This document shows positions 39,949 through 50,743 of a DNA stretch of 64,000 nucleotides, piece by piece. The stretch is from contig NZ_CP034998.1 in NCBI RefSeq assembly GCF_002531755.2, forward strand, positions 1,860,001 through 1,924,000, written 5' to 3'. Source of the DNA: Rhizobium acidisoli (GTDB lineage: Bacteria > Pseudomonadota > Alphaproteobacteria > Rhizobiales > Rhizobiaceae). Made by a program: the position numbers and the translations under genes. Below the pieces are notes generated by a model. The model had not been told where the DNA came from. It saw only the letters and a program-made list of their open reading frames with translations, and made no database searches. Within the stretch, counting starts at the first letter, position 1. The number at the start of each line of letters is the position of its first letter.

Positions 39949-40069
39949 CAGCCGGATTTATCGCAACTGCGCAGGGATTCCAATCGGGAGGGAATGAATT
40001 CTTACCATCCGGTAAAATGCCAATGATTTTCTTATGATGGCGCCAAGATCATGCCGATACCGTAGCGGC

Positions 40070-40336
40070 ATGACACAGCTTCTGTCCATATCGGCCAACA
40101 CCGCTGCCGTTGCCTTCGAATCGCTGAGAATTCCCCAGCGTGTGGCGACGAGCACCGCGGCGCGCGACGCAAAGCGCCTTGCCGACCGGCAATTGAAGGC
40201 CGATAGCCCGGATCAGGCCGAGGAGCCCTCCAGCATCATCCAGTCGACCGAAGTGGCGCTCGACCTGATGGCCAAAGGCAACCGTCAGCCGCAGGCCGGC
40301 CTCAAGCAGGCCCTGCAATCCTACGAAGAGGTCTGA
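40070..40336 (+). CDS. small conserved hypothetical protein
   Basis: Protein of 88 residues, soluble. The N-terminus MTQLLSISANTAAVAFESLR is amphipathic and Ala/Ser-rich, the rest charged. I recognise no family; a terminator follows, and codon use is like that of its neighbours, which supports a real gene. A start at 40034 is possible but adds a basic stretch without a ribosome site. Confidence 0.6.
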   Translation: MTQLLSISANTAAVAFESLRIPQRVATSTAARDAKRLADRQLKADSPDQAEEPSSIIQSTEVALDLMAKGNRQPQAGLKQALQSYEEV

Positions 40337-40355
40337 GGCAACCGCCTCCCTCATG

Positions 40356-40387
40356 AAAGCCCGCGATTGCGCACAGCCGCGGGCTTT
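40356..40387. terminator. hairpin between convergent genes
   Basis: A perfect 10-bp stem (AAAGCCCGCG / CGCGGGCTTT) with a 12-base loop lies between the stop at 40336 and the stop of the YcnI-PCuAC gene at 40408. On the plus strand the stem ends in three T residues followed by ATCGTTT. It is probably shared. Confidence 0.5.
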
Positions 40388-40407
40388 ATCGTTTGGATCG
40401 GTCGCGC

Positions 40408-41472
40408 TTATTTGCCCTGCGCCGACAGCACCTGCAGCACCAGCTCGACCTTGCCGGCCTTTTCGAAGGTCAGCGTCACCGGCACGGTATCGCCCTGCTT
40501 GAACGGCGTCTTCACCTTCTGGAACATCAGATGCAGGTTGCCGGGCTCGAGCTTGAGCGTCTGGCCGGCCGCAATGGCGATGCCGTCCTTCAGCTGGCGC
40601 ATCCGCATGACGTTGTCTTTCGTCACCATCTCATGGAGCTGAACTTCGCCCGCTGCAGGCGAGGTCACCGACAGCAGCCGATCGTCCGTCTGGCCGTTAT
40701 TCTTCACCGTGAAAAAGCCGCCGCCGACCGGCTGGCCGGGCAGCATCGCCTTGGCGAACCCGCCGGAGACTTCGAGATCGCCGGCCTTGACCGTTTCTCC
40801 GGCCGGCGCCGCAGCCCCCATACCGCTCGTATCCATGCCGGTTTTACCGGTCATATCCATGCCGGCTTTGCCGGTCATATCCATGCCAGTTTTACTGGTC
40901 ATGTCCATGCCCGCCATGTCGTCATGATCGTGACCCTGGTCTTCGCCGGCAACGACCTTCAACAGCGGTGCCGGGCTTTTCATCCCATGCGCATCGCCGC
41001 CCTCCTTCGCCACCTGATCCCAGGCCTCGACCGTGTCGCCGCACATCTGCGTCACCGGAAAGGCGAGCGAGGTGCCGGCCTCGACGCCCGATACCTTCCC
41101 CTGGATGACGAAGGTGTCGTAGAAATCGTCGGAGAGATTGCCGTTCTTCCAGCGGATCTCGACCGCGCCTGACTTCACCTTATCGCCGTGATTGTCATAG
41201 CTCTTCTGGTAGTCGCCCTTGCTCACCTCGAGCTCCCAGCCGGCCTTCGGCTGTGGCTTGGCGAAGACGAAGCCTTCCGGCAGCTTGACCCGCACTTCCG
41301 TGGTCGCCTTGCCGTCGCAGCCATGCGGCAGCTGCAGCGTGGCGAGAATGGTGCTGTCCTGCGTCGCCTCCTTGTTGAGGAAGGTCACATGCGCCTCTGC
41401 GCCGGCGAATGCGGTCGCGGAAAGAAGGGCGGCGAGCGCGAATGTCTTGCCAAATGTCTTGCTGATCTTCAT
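40408..41472 (-). CDS. periplasmic copper protein: YcnI (DUF1775) fused to PCu(A)C
   Basis: Exported protein of 354 residues. A signal peptide (1-27) ends in AEA, leaving His28 as the mature N-terminus, the copper-brace residue of YcnI proteins. DUF1775 spans about 28-170. A linker (181-218) starts GHDHDDMAGMDM and repeats GMDMTxKx three times. The PCu(A)C domain (about 228-354) has the ligand set H280/M282, M289/M291 and H314/M316. PCu(A)C delivers Cu(I) to cytochrome oxidase CuA; YcnI binds copper. The fusion would link both. An upstream start lacks a signal peptide. A second secreted gene lies 72 bases upstream. Confidence 0.92.
   Translation of the reverse strand: MKISKTFGKTFALAALLSATAFAGAEAHVTFLNKEATQDSTILATLQLPHGCDGKATTEVRVKLPEGFVFAKPQPKAGWELEVSKGDYQKSYDNHGDKVKSGAVEIRWKNGNLSDDFYDTFVIQGKVSGVEAGTSLAFPVTQMCGDTVEAWDQVAKEGGDAHGMKSPAPLLKVVAGEDQGHDHDDMAGMDMTSKTGMDMTGKAGMDMTGKTGMDTSGMGAAAPAGETVKAGDLEVSGGFAKAMLPGQPVGGGFFTVKNNGQTDDRLLSVTSPAAGEVQLHEMVTKDNVMRMRQLKDGIAIAAGQTLKLEPGNLHLMFQKVKTPFKQGDTVPVTLTFEKAGKVELVLQVLSAQGK
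40831..40914 (-). repeat. 24-bp tandem repeat coding the Met-rich linker
   Basis: Three near-identical 24-bp units (ATCCATGCCGGTTTTACCGG and variants, starting at 40831, 40855 and 40879) and a partial fourth encode GMDMT-type octapeptides. Unit number may vary between strains by slippage. Confidence 0.85.
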
Positions 41473-41544
41473 CGGATATCTCCTCGCCGGCCGCGAACTT
41501 CTCTCGGGCGGACCGGCATGCTGCATCATAGGTGCGAAGGCAGA

Positions 41545-41925
41545 TCAGGCGAGGACGGGTGGCGCGCGGGAGTTCGGCCGGCTGACGGCCCTGGCGCCTG
41601 GAACAGCTGAGGTTTCGATCGGCGAATTGACGAACGAGGCGAGCTTGCGTTCGAGCCATGAGCCCGCATCGGGCGTCGGCAGAAGGACGGAGGCCGACAG
41701 CCGGCAGGCTTCGCAATTCGGCTTGAAGGCGACGGTTTTGCCGTCGGCGTCCTTCACCGTGACGCAGAGCGAAGCGACGGTACCGTCGGGCAGTACATAG
41801 GCGCTCGCATCGTAACTGTCGGAGGCGGCAGCCTGCGGCGCCTGATGCGCAAGGCCGAGCAAAACCAGGCTCAAGGCGCAAAGCATGCGCAGGAAGAGCG
41901 TCGTTTTCAATCCGGTCCGCCGCAT
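41545..41925 (-). CDS. small secreted protein, DUF2946-like, probably copper-related
   Basis: Exported protein of 126 residues with a signal peptide (about 1-35, ending QAAAS). Cysteines at SLCVTV and in CEACRLS could bind a metal or form a disulfide, a pattern resembling DUF2946. It begins at an ATG preceded by AAGGGGATC and is the first gene before the YcnI-PCuAC gene, so a role in copper handling is likely from context. The family call is tentative. Confidence 0.6.
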   Translation of the reverse strand: MRRTGLKTTLFLRMLCALSLVLLGLAHQAPQAAASDSYDASAYVLPDGTVASLCVTVKDADGKTVAFKPNCEACRLSASVLLPTPDAGSWLERKLASFVNSPIETSAVPGARAVSRPNSRAPPVLA

Positions 41926-42093
41926 AAGATCCCCTTCAACAGCAAGTCGCGATAGCCGGTTTCGCCCCCGAATGCAAAAGCAGATTTGCCGCAGTTTAAG
42001 GCCTGATTGGAATAAGACGACAAAAATTTGCCCGGTGACGACATTTGGCGCTTGCCAAGAGCCACAGCCGCCGGATAATTGCGCCAACCTTGT

Positions 42094-42312
42094 TGGGAGA
42101 ATCCGGTGCTTGTCACCGGTGCCGAAGGAGCAACCGCCCCGGAAACTCTCAGGCCAAAGGACCAGCAAGGGGCAGACGGAACTCTGGAGAGAAGCGTTCT
42201 CGAAACGCTCGCCGAAGGGATAACAATCTCAGGCAAAGGGACAGAGGGGGCTCAGGAGAGAAGTGCGCAGCCGCGCCTTCAGATTTGAGCCCGCGCCTTC
42301 CTGTGAAGGCGC
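42094..42312 (+). ncRNA. tandem glycine riboswitch with expression platform
   Basis: Two glycine aptamers lie back to back: aptamer 1 about 42094-42193 with GCCGAAGGAGCAA, ACTCTCAGG and CTCTGGAGAGA; aptamer 2 about 42194-42263 with GCCGAAGGGATAA, AATCTCAGGCAAAGGGACAG. Between it and the gene a CCGCGCCTTC decamer occurs twice (42271-42280 and 42291-42300). The second copy forms an 8-bp hairpin with GAAGGCGC at 42305-42312, and the first copy could compete for it. GGAGG at 42320-42324 and a TTG start follow. Known members turn gcv genes on when glycine is abundant. Confidence 0.95.
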
Positions 42313-42330
42313 AAACCCCGGAGGCGTCTT

Positions 42331-43467
42331 TTGGACGATACTGCTGCCCTGAAGAAAACCCCGCTGCATGCCCTGCATCTCCAACTCGGCGCCCGCATGG
42401 TGCCGTTCGCGGGTTACGATATGCCGGTGCAATATCCGGCAGGCGTGATGAAGGAACACATTCATACCCGCACCGAGGCCGGCCTCTTCGATGTCTCCCA
42501 TATGGGCCAAGTCATCGTGAAGGCGAAGTCGGGCAGCTACGAGGATGCGGCGCTGGCGCTCGAAAGCCTCGTGCCGGTCGATATCCTGGGCCTCGCCGAA
42601 GGCCGTCAGCGCTATGGCTTCTTCACTGACGACAGCGGCTGCATCCTCGACGATCTGATGATCAGCCATCTCGACGATCACCTTTTCGTCGTCGTCAACG
42701 CTTCCTGCAAGGAGGCCGATCTCGCCCATCTGCAGACCCATATCGGCGACCGGTGCGACATCACGCTGCTGAACCGCGCCCTGATCGCGCTGCAGGGACC
42801 GCGCGCGGTCGAGGTTCTGGCCGAACTCTGGGCCGACGTGGCGGCCATGAAATTCATGGACGTGCGCCACTGCCGCCTGCACGATGTGTCCTGTCTGGTC
42901 TCGCGCTCCGGCTATAGCGGCGAGGACGGCTTCGAAATCTCGATCCCGGCTGATAAGGCCGAGGATGTCACCATGCGGCTGCTCGAACATCCCGACGTCC
43001 AAGCGATCGGCCTCGGCGCCCGCGACTCGCTGCGCCTCGAAGCCGGCCTCTGCCTCTACGGCAACGATATCGACACGACCACGTCGCCCGTCGAAGCGGC
43101 ACTTGAATGGGCCATGCAGAAGGCGCGGCGCTCGGGTGGCGCCCGCGCCGGCGGTTTTCCGGGCTCCGGCCGTATTCTCTCCGAACTCGACAACGGCGCC
43201 GCCCGCCGCCGCGTCGGCCTGAAGCCCGAGGGCAAGGCGCCGGTGCGCGGCCATGCCAAGCTCTATGCCGATGCCGAGGGCAAGGCCGAAATCGGCGAAG
43301 TCACCTCAGGCGGCTTCGGCCCCAGCGTCGAAGGCCCCGTCGCCATGGGCTACGTGCCGGTCTCGCATGCTGCGGCCGGCACCCTCGTCTACGCCGAAGT
43401 GCGCGGCAAATATCTGCCGATCACCGTCAGCGCCCTGCCCTTCGTTACGCCGACCTACAAACGCTAA
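42331..43467 (+). CDS. gcvT: glycine cleavage system T protein (aminomethyltransferase)
   Basis: Folate-dependent enzyme of 378 residues that moves the one-carbon unit from the aminomethyl-lipoyl arm of GcvH to tetrahydrofolate and releases ammonia. The opening [19 protein letters not shown] and central [13 protein letters not shown] are the family blocks. It starts with TTG: the first ATG would cut off conserved N-terminal sequence, and GGAGG lies seven bases before the TTG. It leads gcvT-gcvH-gcvP under the glycine riboswitch. Confidence 0.96.
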   Translation: MDDTAALKKTPLHALHLQLGARMVPFAGYDMPVQYPAGVMKEHIHTRTEAGLFDVSHMGQVIVKAKSGSYEDAALALESLVPVDILGLAEGRQRYGFFTDDSGCILDDLMISHLDDHLFVVVNASCKEADLAHLQTHIGDRCDITLLNRALIALQGPRAVEVLAELWADVAAMKFMDVRHCRLHDVSCLVSRSGYSGEDGFEISIPADKAEDVTMRLLEHPDVQAIGLGARDSLRLEAGLCLYGNDIDTTTSPVEAALEWAMQKARRSGGARAGGFPGSGRILSELDNGAARRRVGLKPEGKAPVRGHAKLYADAEGKAEIGEVTSGGFGPSVEGPVAMGYVPVSHAAAGTLVYAEVRGKYLPITVSALPFVTPTYKR

Positions 43468-43490
43468 ATCTTTTCCAGAGAGGACGAACA

Positions 43491-43852
43491 ATGCTGAAAT
43501 TTACCGAAGAACACGAATGGCTGCAGATCGAAGGCGGCGTTGCAACGGTTGGTATCACCAATTATGCCGTCGAGCAGCTCGGCGACCTGGTTTTCGTCGA
43601 ACTGCCGGAAGTCGGTGCGACCTTCTCCAAGAACGGCAATGCCGCGACCGTCGAATCCGTCAAGGCCGCTTCCGACGTCTATTGTCCGCTCGACGGCGAG
43701 ATCACCGAGGTCAATCCGGCAATCGTTGCCGATCCGTCGCTGGTCAATTCCGATCCTCAAGGCGCCGGCTGGTTCTTCAAGCTGAAGCTTGCCAATCCCG
43801 CGGACGCCGACGGCCTGCTCGACGAGGCCGCCTATAAGGAGCTCACCGCGTA

Positions 43853-43853
<1 letters not shown>
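43491..43853 (+). CDS. gcvH: glycine cleavage system H protein
   Basis: Lipoyl carrier of 120 residues that shuttles the aminomethyl group between GcvP, GcvT and lipoamide dehydrogenase. The lipoylated residue is K58 in ESVKAASD. Length is standard. GAGAGGAC precedes the ATG. The stop TAA overlaps the gcvP ATG by one base. LipB (26.7 kb) supplies the octanoyl group. Confidence 0.97.
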
Positions 43854-46717
<2,864 letters not shown>

Positions 46718-46744
46718 CCCGCTGTCCGGTTCGTAACCAGTTCT

Positions 46745-46884
46745 GCCCCTCACCCTAACCCTCTCCCCGTCTTACGGGGAGAGGGGACGTGCCTTGCGAA
46801 AGCTTAGCGAGGAACGGAGAGGTCGCGGCAAATCCCCTTCTCCCCGTCAGACGGGGAGAAGGTGGCGGCAGCCGGATGAGGGGC
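46745..46884. repeat. 140-bp composite palindromic intergenic element
   Basis: Terminal 8-bp inverted repeats GCCCCTCA (46745-46752) and TGAGGGGC (46877-46884) enclose two 12-bp hairpins with 3-base loops: CCCTCTCCCCGT / ACGGGGAGAGGG (46759-46785) and CCTTCTCCCCGT / ACGGGGAGAAGG (46836-46862). The two hairpins are near copies. This is the CTCTCCCCGT element seen widely in rhizobial genomes (from memory). The remaining bases to 47079 hold no gene I can support. Confidence 0.85.
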
Positions 46885-47079
46885 AACCTCGCCGACTAGC
46901 AAGGGCTACTCGCAGGCGCTCTCAATGCATGGCCGGCGCCGAACTCGGCTCTGCCCGTATCGAGGCAGTGAGTTCAAATTTAACCTTTCTTAGCAAGTCT
47001 CTGTTAGCAATTGAAAATGGGCGGTTTTTCCTTAGCGGGGATGTTGCCGTCGACCTTTTTGTTTTGCGTGCAGGTTCTC

Positions 47080-48117
47080 ATGCGTCCATCGGCTTTGCCA
47101 GCAATCCTCCTTGCCGCCCTGATCCTGTCGGGATGCGCCGCCAGTTCCGGCGCCGAAGATGTGCTGGGCAACGTGCCGTCGCCGGAGACGACCAATGCGA
47201 TCACCAAACCGAACGGCCCGATTCCGGCCGCCGCCGTTGGCGACACGGCACAGACAAGCGCGCCACAGGAAGCGTTGAGTTGGACCGGGCCGGTTCCCGA
47301 ACCTGAGGCGCTCGTGCCCGCCGACAGGCCGGTCGGCATGCCGATGCCGACGGAAAGACCGGTGGCGATGCTGATGCCCGCCAACCCGGACGCCGATCCC
47401 GATGCCAGCAGGAAATCGCCGTCTCGCGGACAGATTTACGGCCACCGCTTCCGCGACGCCAAGCCGATCAATTTTGGTTCCACTTCGCCGAGAAAGCTCG
47501 CCGTGCACGGCGTCGACGTATCGCGCTGGCAGGGCGAAATCGACTGGGAGACTTTGAGGAAGCAAGGCGCGAACTTCGTCTACATCAAAGCGACGGACGG
47601 CGGCGATCACCTCGATCCGATGTTCAAGAAGAACTGGCGCCGGGCCAAGGAAGCCGGCCTGAAACACGGCGCCTATCACTTCTTCTACTGGTGCCGGACG
47701 GCCGGCGAACAGGCAGACTGGTTCATCCGCAACGTACCGAGGGAAGCAAACGCGCTTCCGCCCGTCATCGACGTCGAATGGAATGGCGAATCGAGCTGCA
47801 AGCGGCGCATTTCCCCCGCCCGCGTCCGGGAAAAGATGCAGGTCTTCATGGACAAGCTGGAGCGCTACTACGGTCAGCGCCCGATCATCTACACCGCGCC
47901 GGATTTCTACCGCGACAATTTGAAGGGCCAGATGCTCGACTATCCCTTCTGGCTGCGCTCGGTCGCCGCCCACCCCTCCAAGGTCTATCCGGGCCGCAAA
48001 TGGCTCTTCTGGCAATATTCCGGCTCCGGCCTTTCCGAAGGTGTCGAAGGCAAGATCGATCTCAACGTCTTCAACGGCAATGAAAGCGATTGGCACGACT
48101 GGGTGGCGTCGCGATAG
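47080..48117 (+). CDS. GH25 family lysozyme-like lipoprotein
   Basis: Exported lipoprotein of 345 residues with lipobox LSGC (C19). A Pro- and Met-rich linker (about 60-125, with PMPTERPVAMLMPANP) leads to a glycosyl hydrolase family 25 domain from about residue 142: HGVDVSRWQGEIDW, YIKATDGG, AYHFFYW and PPVIDVEWNG. The DVE acidic pair fits the muramidase active site. It would cleave peptidoglycan from the membrane or outer-membrane side. The frame runs 23 codons upstream of the chosen ATG, before the signal. The next gene encodes a rod-like protein. Confidence 0.9.
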   Translation: MRPSALPAILLAALILSGCAASSGAEDVLGNVPSPETTNAITKPNGPIPAAAVGDTAQTSAPQEALSWTGPVPEPEALVPADRPVGMPMPTERPVAMLMPANPDADPDASRKSPSRGQIYGHRFRDAKPINFGSTSPRKLAVHGVDVSRWQGEIDWETLRKQGANFVYIKATDGGDHLDPMFKKNWRRAKEAGLKHGAYHFFYWCRTAGEQADWFIRNVPREANALPPVIDVEWNGESSCKRRISPARVREKMQVFMDKLERYYGQRPIIYTAPDFYRDNLKGQMLDYPFWLRSVAAHPSKVYPGRKWLFWQYSGSGLSEGVEGKIDLNVFNGNESDWHDWVASR

Positions 48118-48247
48118 CGAAGCTGGTTCCGTGCCAATCCGGAACAGGCAGGACGCACTCCTGTAGGTCTTTGCTAAGGCAATGCCTTCAGCATTCTCTA
48201 AATCCTTGCAGATAAAAGACGATTATCCAGTTCTGGGGAAACGGCTG

Positions 48248-48553
48248 ATGAGCATATCCGGCATCACGAACACCGCCCTTTCGGGAATGCGGGCGCAGAC
48301 GACGCGGATCGGCGCGATCGCCAACAACGTCGCAAACAGCAGCACATCAGGTTACGCCAGGCTGAACACCAGCCTCACCTCCGTTGCATCAGGCGGAGTC
48401 CAGGCGACCGTCAGCCCGACGGCGTCGGACGTCGACCCGGCCACAGAACTCACCGACCTGCTCGAAGCCGAACAGAGCTACAAGGCGAACGCCGTAGTCT
48501 TCGAGACCGGCGCCGACATGTGGGAAATGCTGATGAGCATCAAGCGCGATTAA
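48248..48553 (+). CDS. miniature flagellar basal-body rod-like protein
   Basis: Protein of 101 residues. The first 40 residues match the N-terminal rod signature of FlgB/C/F/G proteins: SISGITNTALSGMRAQT, then IANNVANSSTSGYAR. The last 35 match the C-terminal helix (ELTDLLEAEQSYKANAVVFETGADMWEMLMSIKR). The middle domain is almost gone, so it is clearly shorter than FlgC. No other flagellar gene is in the window. Either an orphan rod or hook part, or a protein of another use; the adjacent GH25 gene could provide a cell-wall opening. Start at the MSISGI ATG; the frame opens 22 codons earlier. Confidence 0.75.
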   Translation: MSISGITNTALSGMRAQTTRIGAIANNVANSSTSGYARLNTSLTSVASGGVQATVSPTASDVDPATELTDLLEAEQSYKANAVVFETGADMWEMLMSIKRD

Positions 48554-48611
48554 GCGCTCTTTCGCAACGCTACGCGGCCACTGATGTAGCGCCGGTGGCC
48601 GTTTTAACGGC

Positions 48612-49004
48612 TCAAGAATGCGCCGGCTCACTCTGGCGCTGTGCGGCAAGGGCCGCGAGATCGGCGGGCTTCAGCTCGACGGATTCGCCGCAGCCGCAGG
48701 CCGATGTCTGGTTCGGGTTGGTGAAGGTGAAGCCGGAGCGCAGCGTCGTCTGCTCGAAGCCCATTTCGGTGCCGAGCAGATAGAGCACGGCTGACGGTTC
48801 GACCCAGACCCTGGCGCCGTCGCGCTCGATCAGATCGTCCTTGGCATTGGGCTCGGTCACCAGGTCGATGGTATATTCCATCCCGGCGCAGCCGCCCTTC
48901 TTGATTCCGACGCGAACACCCTTGGCCTCCGGGCCGGAATTCTCGACGATCGCCTTGACGCGGGCCGCGGCCCCGTCCGTCATGCTCATCACTGCAAAGC
49001 CCAT
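48612..49004 (-). CDS. sufA: iron-sulfur cluster assembly A-type carrier
   Basis: A-type carrier protein of 130 residues, HesB/IscA fold. The three cluster cysteines are seen in KKGGCAGMEY and SACGCGES. It accepts clusters from SufBCD and passes them to target proteins. The start offers several Met; I use MGFAVMSMTD. It is the last gene of the leftward suf operon, 92 bases after sufT. Confidence 0.9.
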   Translation of the reverse strand: MGFAVMSMTDGAAARVKAIVENSGPEAKGVRVGIKKGGCAGMEYTIDLVTEPNAKDDLIERDGARVWVEPSAVLYLLGTEMGFEQTTLRSGFTFTNPNQTSACGCGESVELKPADLAALAAQRQSEPAHS

Positions 49005-49096
49005 CGGCCCATTCTCCTTCCACAACCGGGGTCAAGATCCGGTGCTTCATGATTCAAAATGTAGTCGCCCGAGGTAAACGGATCAATACCGGCGCA

Positions 49097-49486
49097 TTAA
49101 TACCAGCCGATCGCGACCTGCGCCTCCTCGGACATACGGTCCGGGGTCCACGGTGGATCGAAGGTCATTTCGACCTCGACGCCCGACACGCCCTCGACGG
49201 CGCCGACGGCATTTTCAACCCAGCCCGGCATCTCGCCGGCAACCGGGCAGCCAGGCGCGGTCAAGGTCATCATGATCTTCACCATCCGGTCGTCCTCGAT
49301 GTCGATCTTGTAGATCAGACCGAGTTCGAAGATGTCGGCCGGAATTTCCGGATCGTAGACGGTCTTCAGCGCGCTGATGACGTCGTCGCTGAGCCGCGCC
49401 AGCTCATCGGCCGGAATGCTGGAATGCACGATGCCTTCGCGCACGTCGATCTTCTGTTCGCTTTCGTCCAGGCTCATCACGGACAC
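49097..49486 (-). CDS. sufT: SUF system assembly protein SufT (MIP18/DUF59 family)
   Basis: Cytosolic protein of 129 residues, DUF59. DPEIPADIFELGLIYKIDIE near 47-66 and TAPGCPVAGEMP near 81-92 are the family blocks; the Cys may contact clusters. SufT helps mature Fe-S proteins, possibly in transfer rather than assembly. It follows sufS by three bases. Confidence 0.9.
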   Translation of the reverse strand: MSVMSLDESEQKIDVREGIVHSSIPADELARLSDDVISALKTVYDPEIPADIFELGLIYKIDIEDDRMVKIMMTLTAPGCPVAGEMPGWVENAVGAVEGVSGVEVEMTFDPPWTPDRMSEEAQVAIGWY

Positions 49487-49489
49487 TCC

Positions 49490-50731
49490 TCAAGCAAAGA
49501 ACTTGCGCGCATATTCAAGCGCATCGGCCAGGGCATCGACCTCGGCGCGGGTATTGTACATGCCGAAGGATGCACGGCATGTGGAGGTGACGCCGAAGCG
49601 TTTCAAGAGCGGCATGGCGCAATGCGTGCCGGCTCGCACCGCAACGCCCTGCCGGTCGATCACCATCGAGACGTCATGGGCATGGATGCCGGCAAGCTCG
49701 AAGGAAAAGATGCTGCCCTTGTCGGGCGCCGTTCCGAAGACGCGCAGCGAATTGACCGTTTTCAGCCGTTCCACAGCGTAAGCGGCAAGATCGGCCTCAT
49801 GCCGGGCGATCGCCTCGCGGCCGACCTTCTCCATATAGTCGAGCGCGTAGCCGAGCCCGATCGCCTGGACGATCGGCGGCGTGCCGGCCTCGAAGCGGTG
49901 CGGCGGATCATTGTAGGTGACCGCGTCCTCGGCAACTTCGAAAATCATCTCGCCGCCGCCCTGGAAGGGGCGCATTTGGGAAAGCCGCTCCTTCTTGCCG
50001 TAAAGCACGCCGATGCCCGACGGGCCGTAGAGCTTGTGGCCGGTCATCACATACCAGTCGCAATCGATATCCTGCACGTCGACAGGCAGATGCACGGCGC
50101 CCTGGCTGCCGTCGATCAGCACCGGGATGCCGCGCTCATGCGCAATCCGGCAAACTTCCTTGACGGGAACGATCGTGCCGAGCGCATTCGACATATGGGT
50201 GATGGCGACGAGCTTGGTGCGCTCCGTCAGGCTCTTCTCGAAACCCTCGATATGGAAGGCGCCCTCGTCGTCGACCGGCACCCAGACGAGTTTGGCACCC
50301 TGCCGCTCACGGATGAAGTGCCAGGGCACGATGTTGGAATGATGCTCCATGATCGTCAGGACGATCTCGTCGCCCTCGCCGATCTCGGGCATGCCCCAGC
50401 CATAGGCGACGGTGTTGATCGCTTCCGTTGAATTCTTGGTGAAGACGATGTCGTTGACCGAAGGAGCGTTGAGGAAACGGCGCACCTTCTCGCGCGCCGC
50501 CTCATAGGCATCCGTCGCAGCATTGGAGAGATAGTGCAGGCCGCGATGCACATTGGCATATTCATGGGCGTAGGCGTGCGAGATGGCGTCGATCACCACC
50601 TGCGGCTTCTGTGCCGAGGCGCCGTTGTCGAGATAGACCAGCGGCTTGCCGTGCACCTTCTCCGCCAGGATCGGAAAATCCCGGCGGATGGCGTCGACAT
50701 CGTATGGCGTGGCCGGCACGATCTTGTCCAT
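49490..50731 (-). CDS. sufS: cysteine desulfurase SufS
   Basis: PLP enzyme of 413 residues, group II desulfurase, that gives sulfur from cysteine to Fe-S assembly. The PLP lysine is K233 in TGHKLYG and the active-site Cys is C371 in RAGTHCAMPL. SufE is not in the window, and C-terminal residues lack a fused domain. A second desulfurase lies at the other end of the operon. It follows sufD by 12 bases. Confidence 0.94.
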   Translation of the reverse strand: MDKIVPATPYDVDAIRRDFPILAEKVHGKPLVYLDNGASAQKPQVVIDAISHAYAHEYANVHRGLHYLSNAATDAYEAAREKVRRFLNAPSVNDIVFTKNSTEAINTVAYGWGMPEIGEGDEIVLTIMEHHSNIVPWHFIRERQGAKLVWVPVDDEGAFHIEGFEKSLTERTKLVAITHMSNALGTIVPVKEVCRIAHERGIPVLIDGSQGAVHLPVDVQDIDCDWYVMTGHKLYGPSGIGVLYGKKERLSQMRPFQGGGEMIFEVAEDAVTYNDPPHRFEAGTPPIVQAIGLGYALDYMEKVGREAIARHEADLAAYAVERLKTVNSLRVFGTAPDKGSIFSFELAGIHAHDVSMVIDRQGVAVRAGTHCAMPLLKRFGVTSTCRASFGMYNTRAEVDALADALEYARKFFA

Positions 50732-50743
50732 TGCTATATCCGA

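Noticed and set aside
39949..40069. Fluoride riboswitch upstream of crcB
   Set aside because: A CTGATGA is present at the start codon, but the 5' half with its pseudoknot-forming sequence is not found, so the aptamer is not supported.
40831..40914. CRISPR-like short repeats
   Set aside because: The three 24-bp units are contiguous without spacers and lie in frame inside a coding region; it is a peptide repeat.
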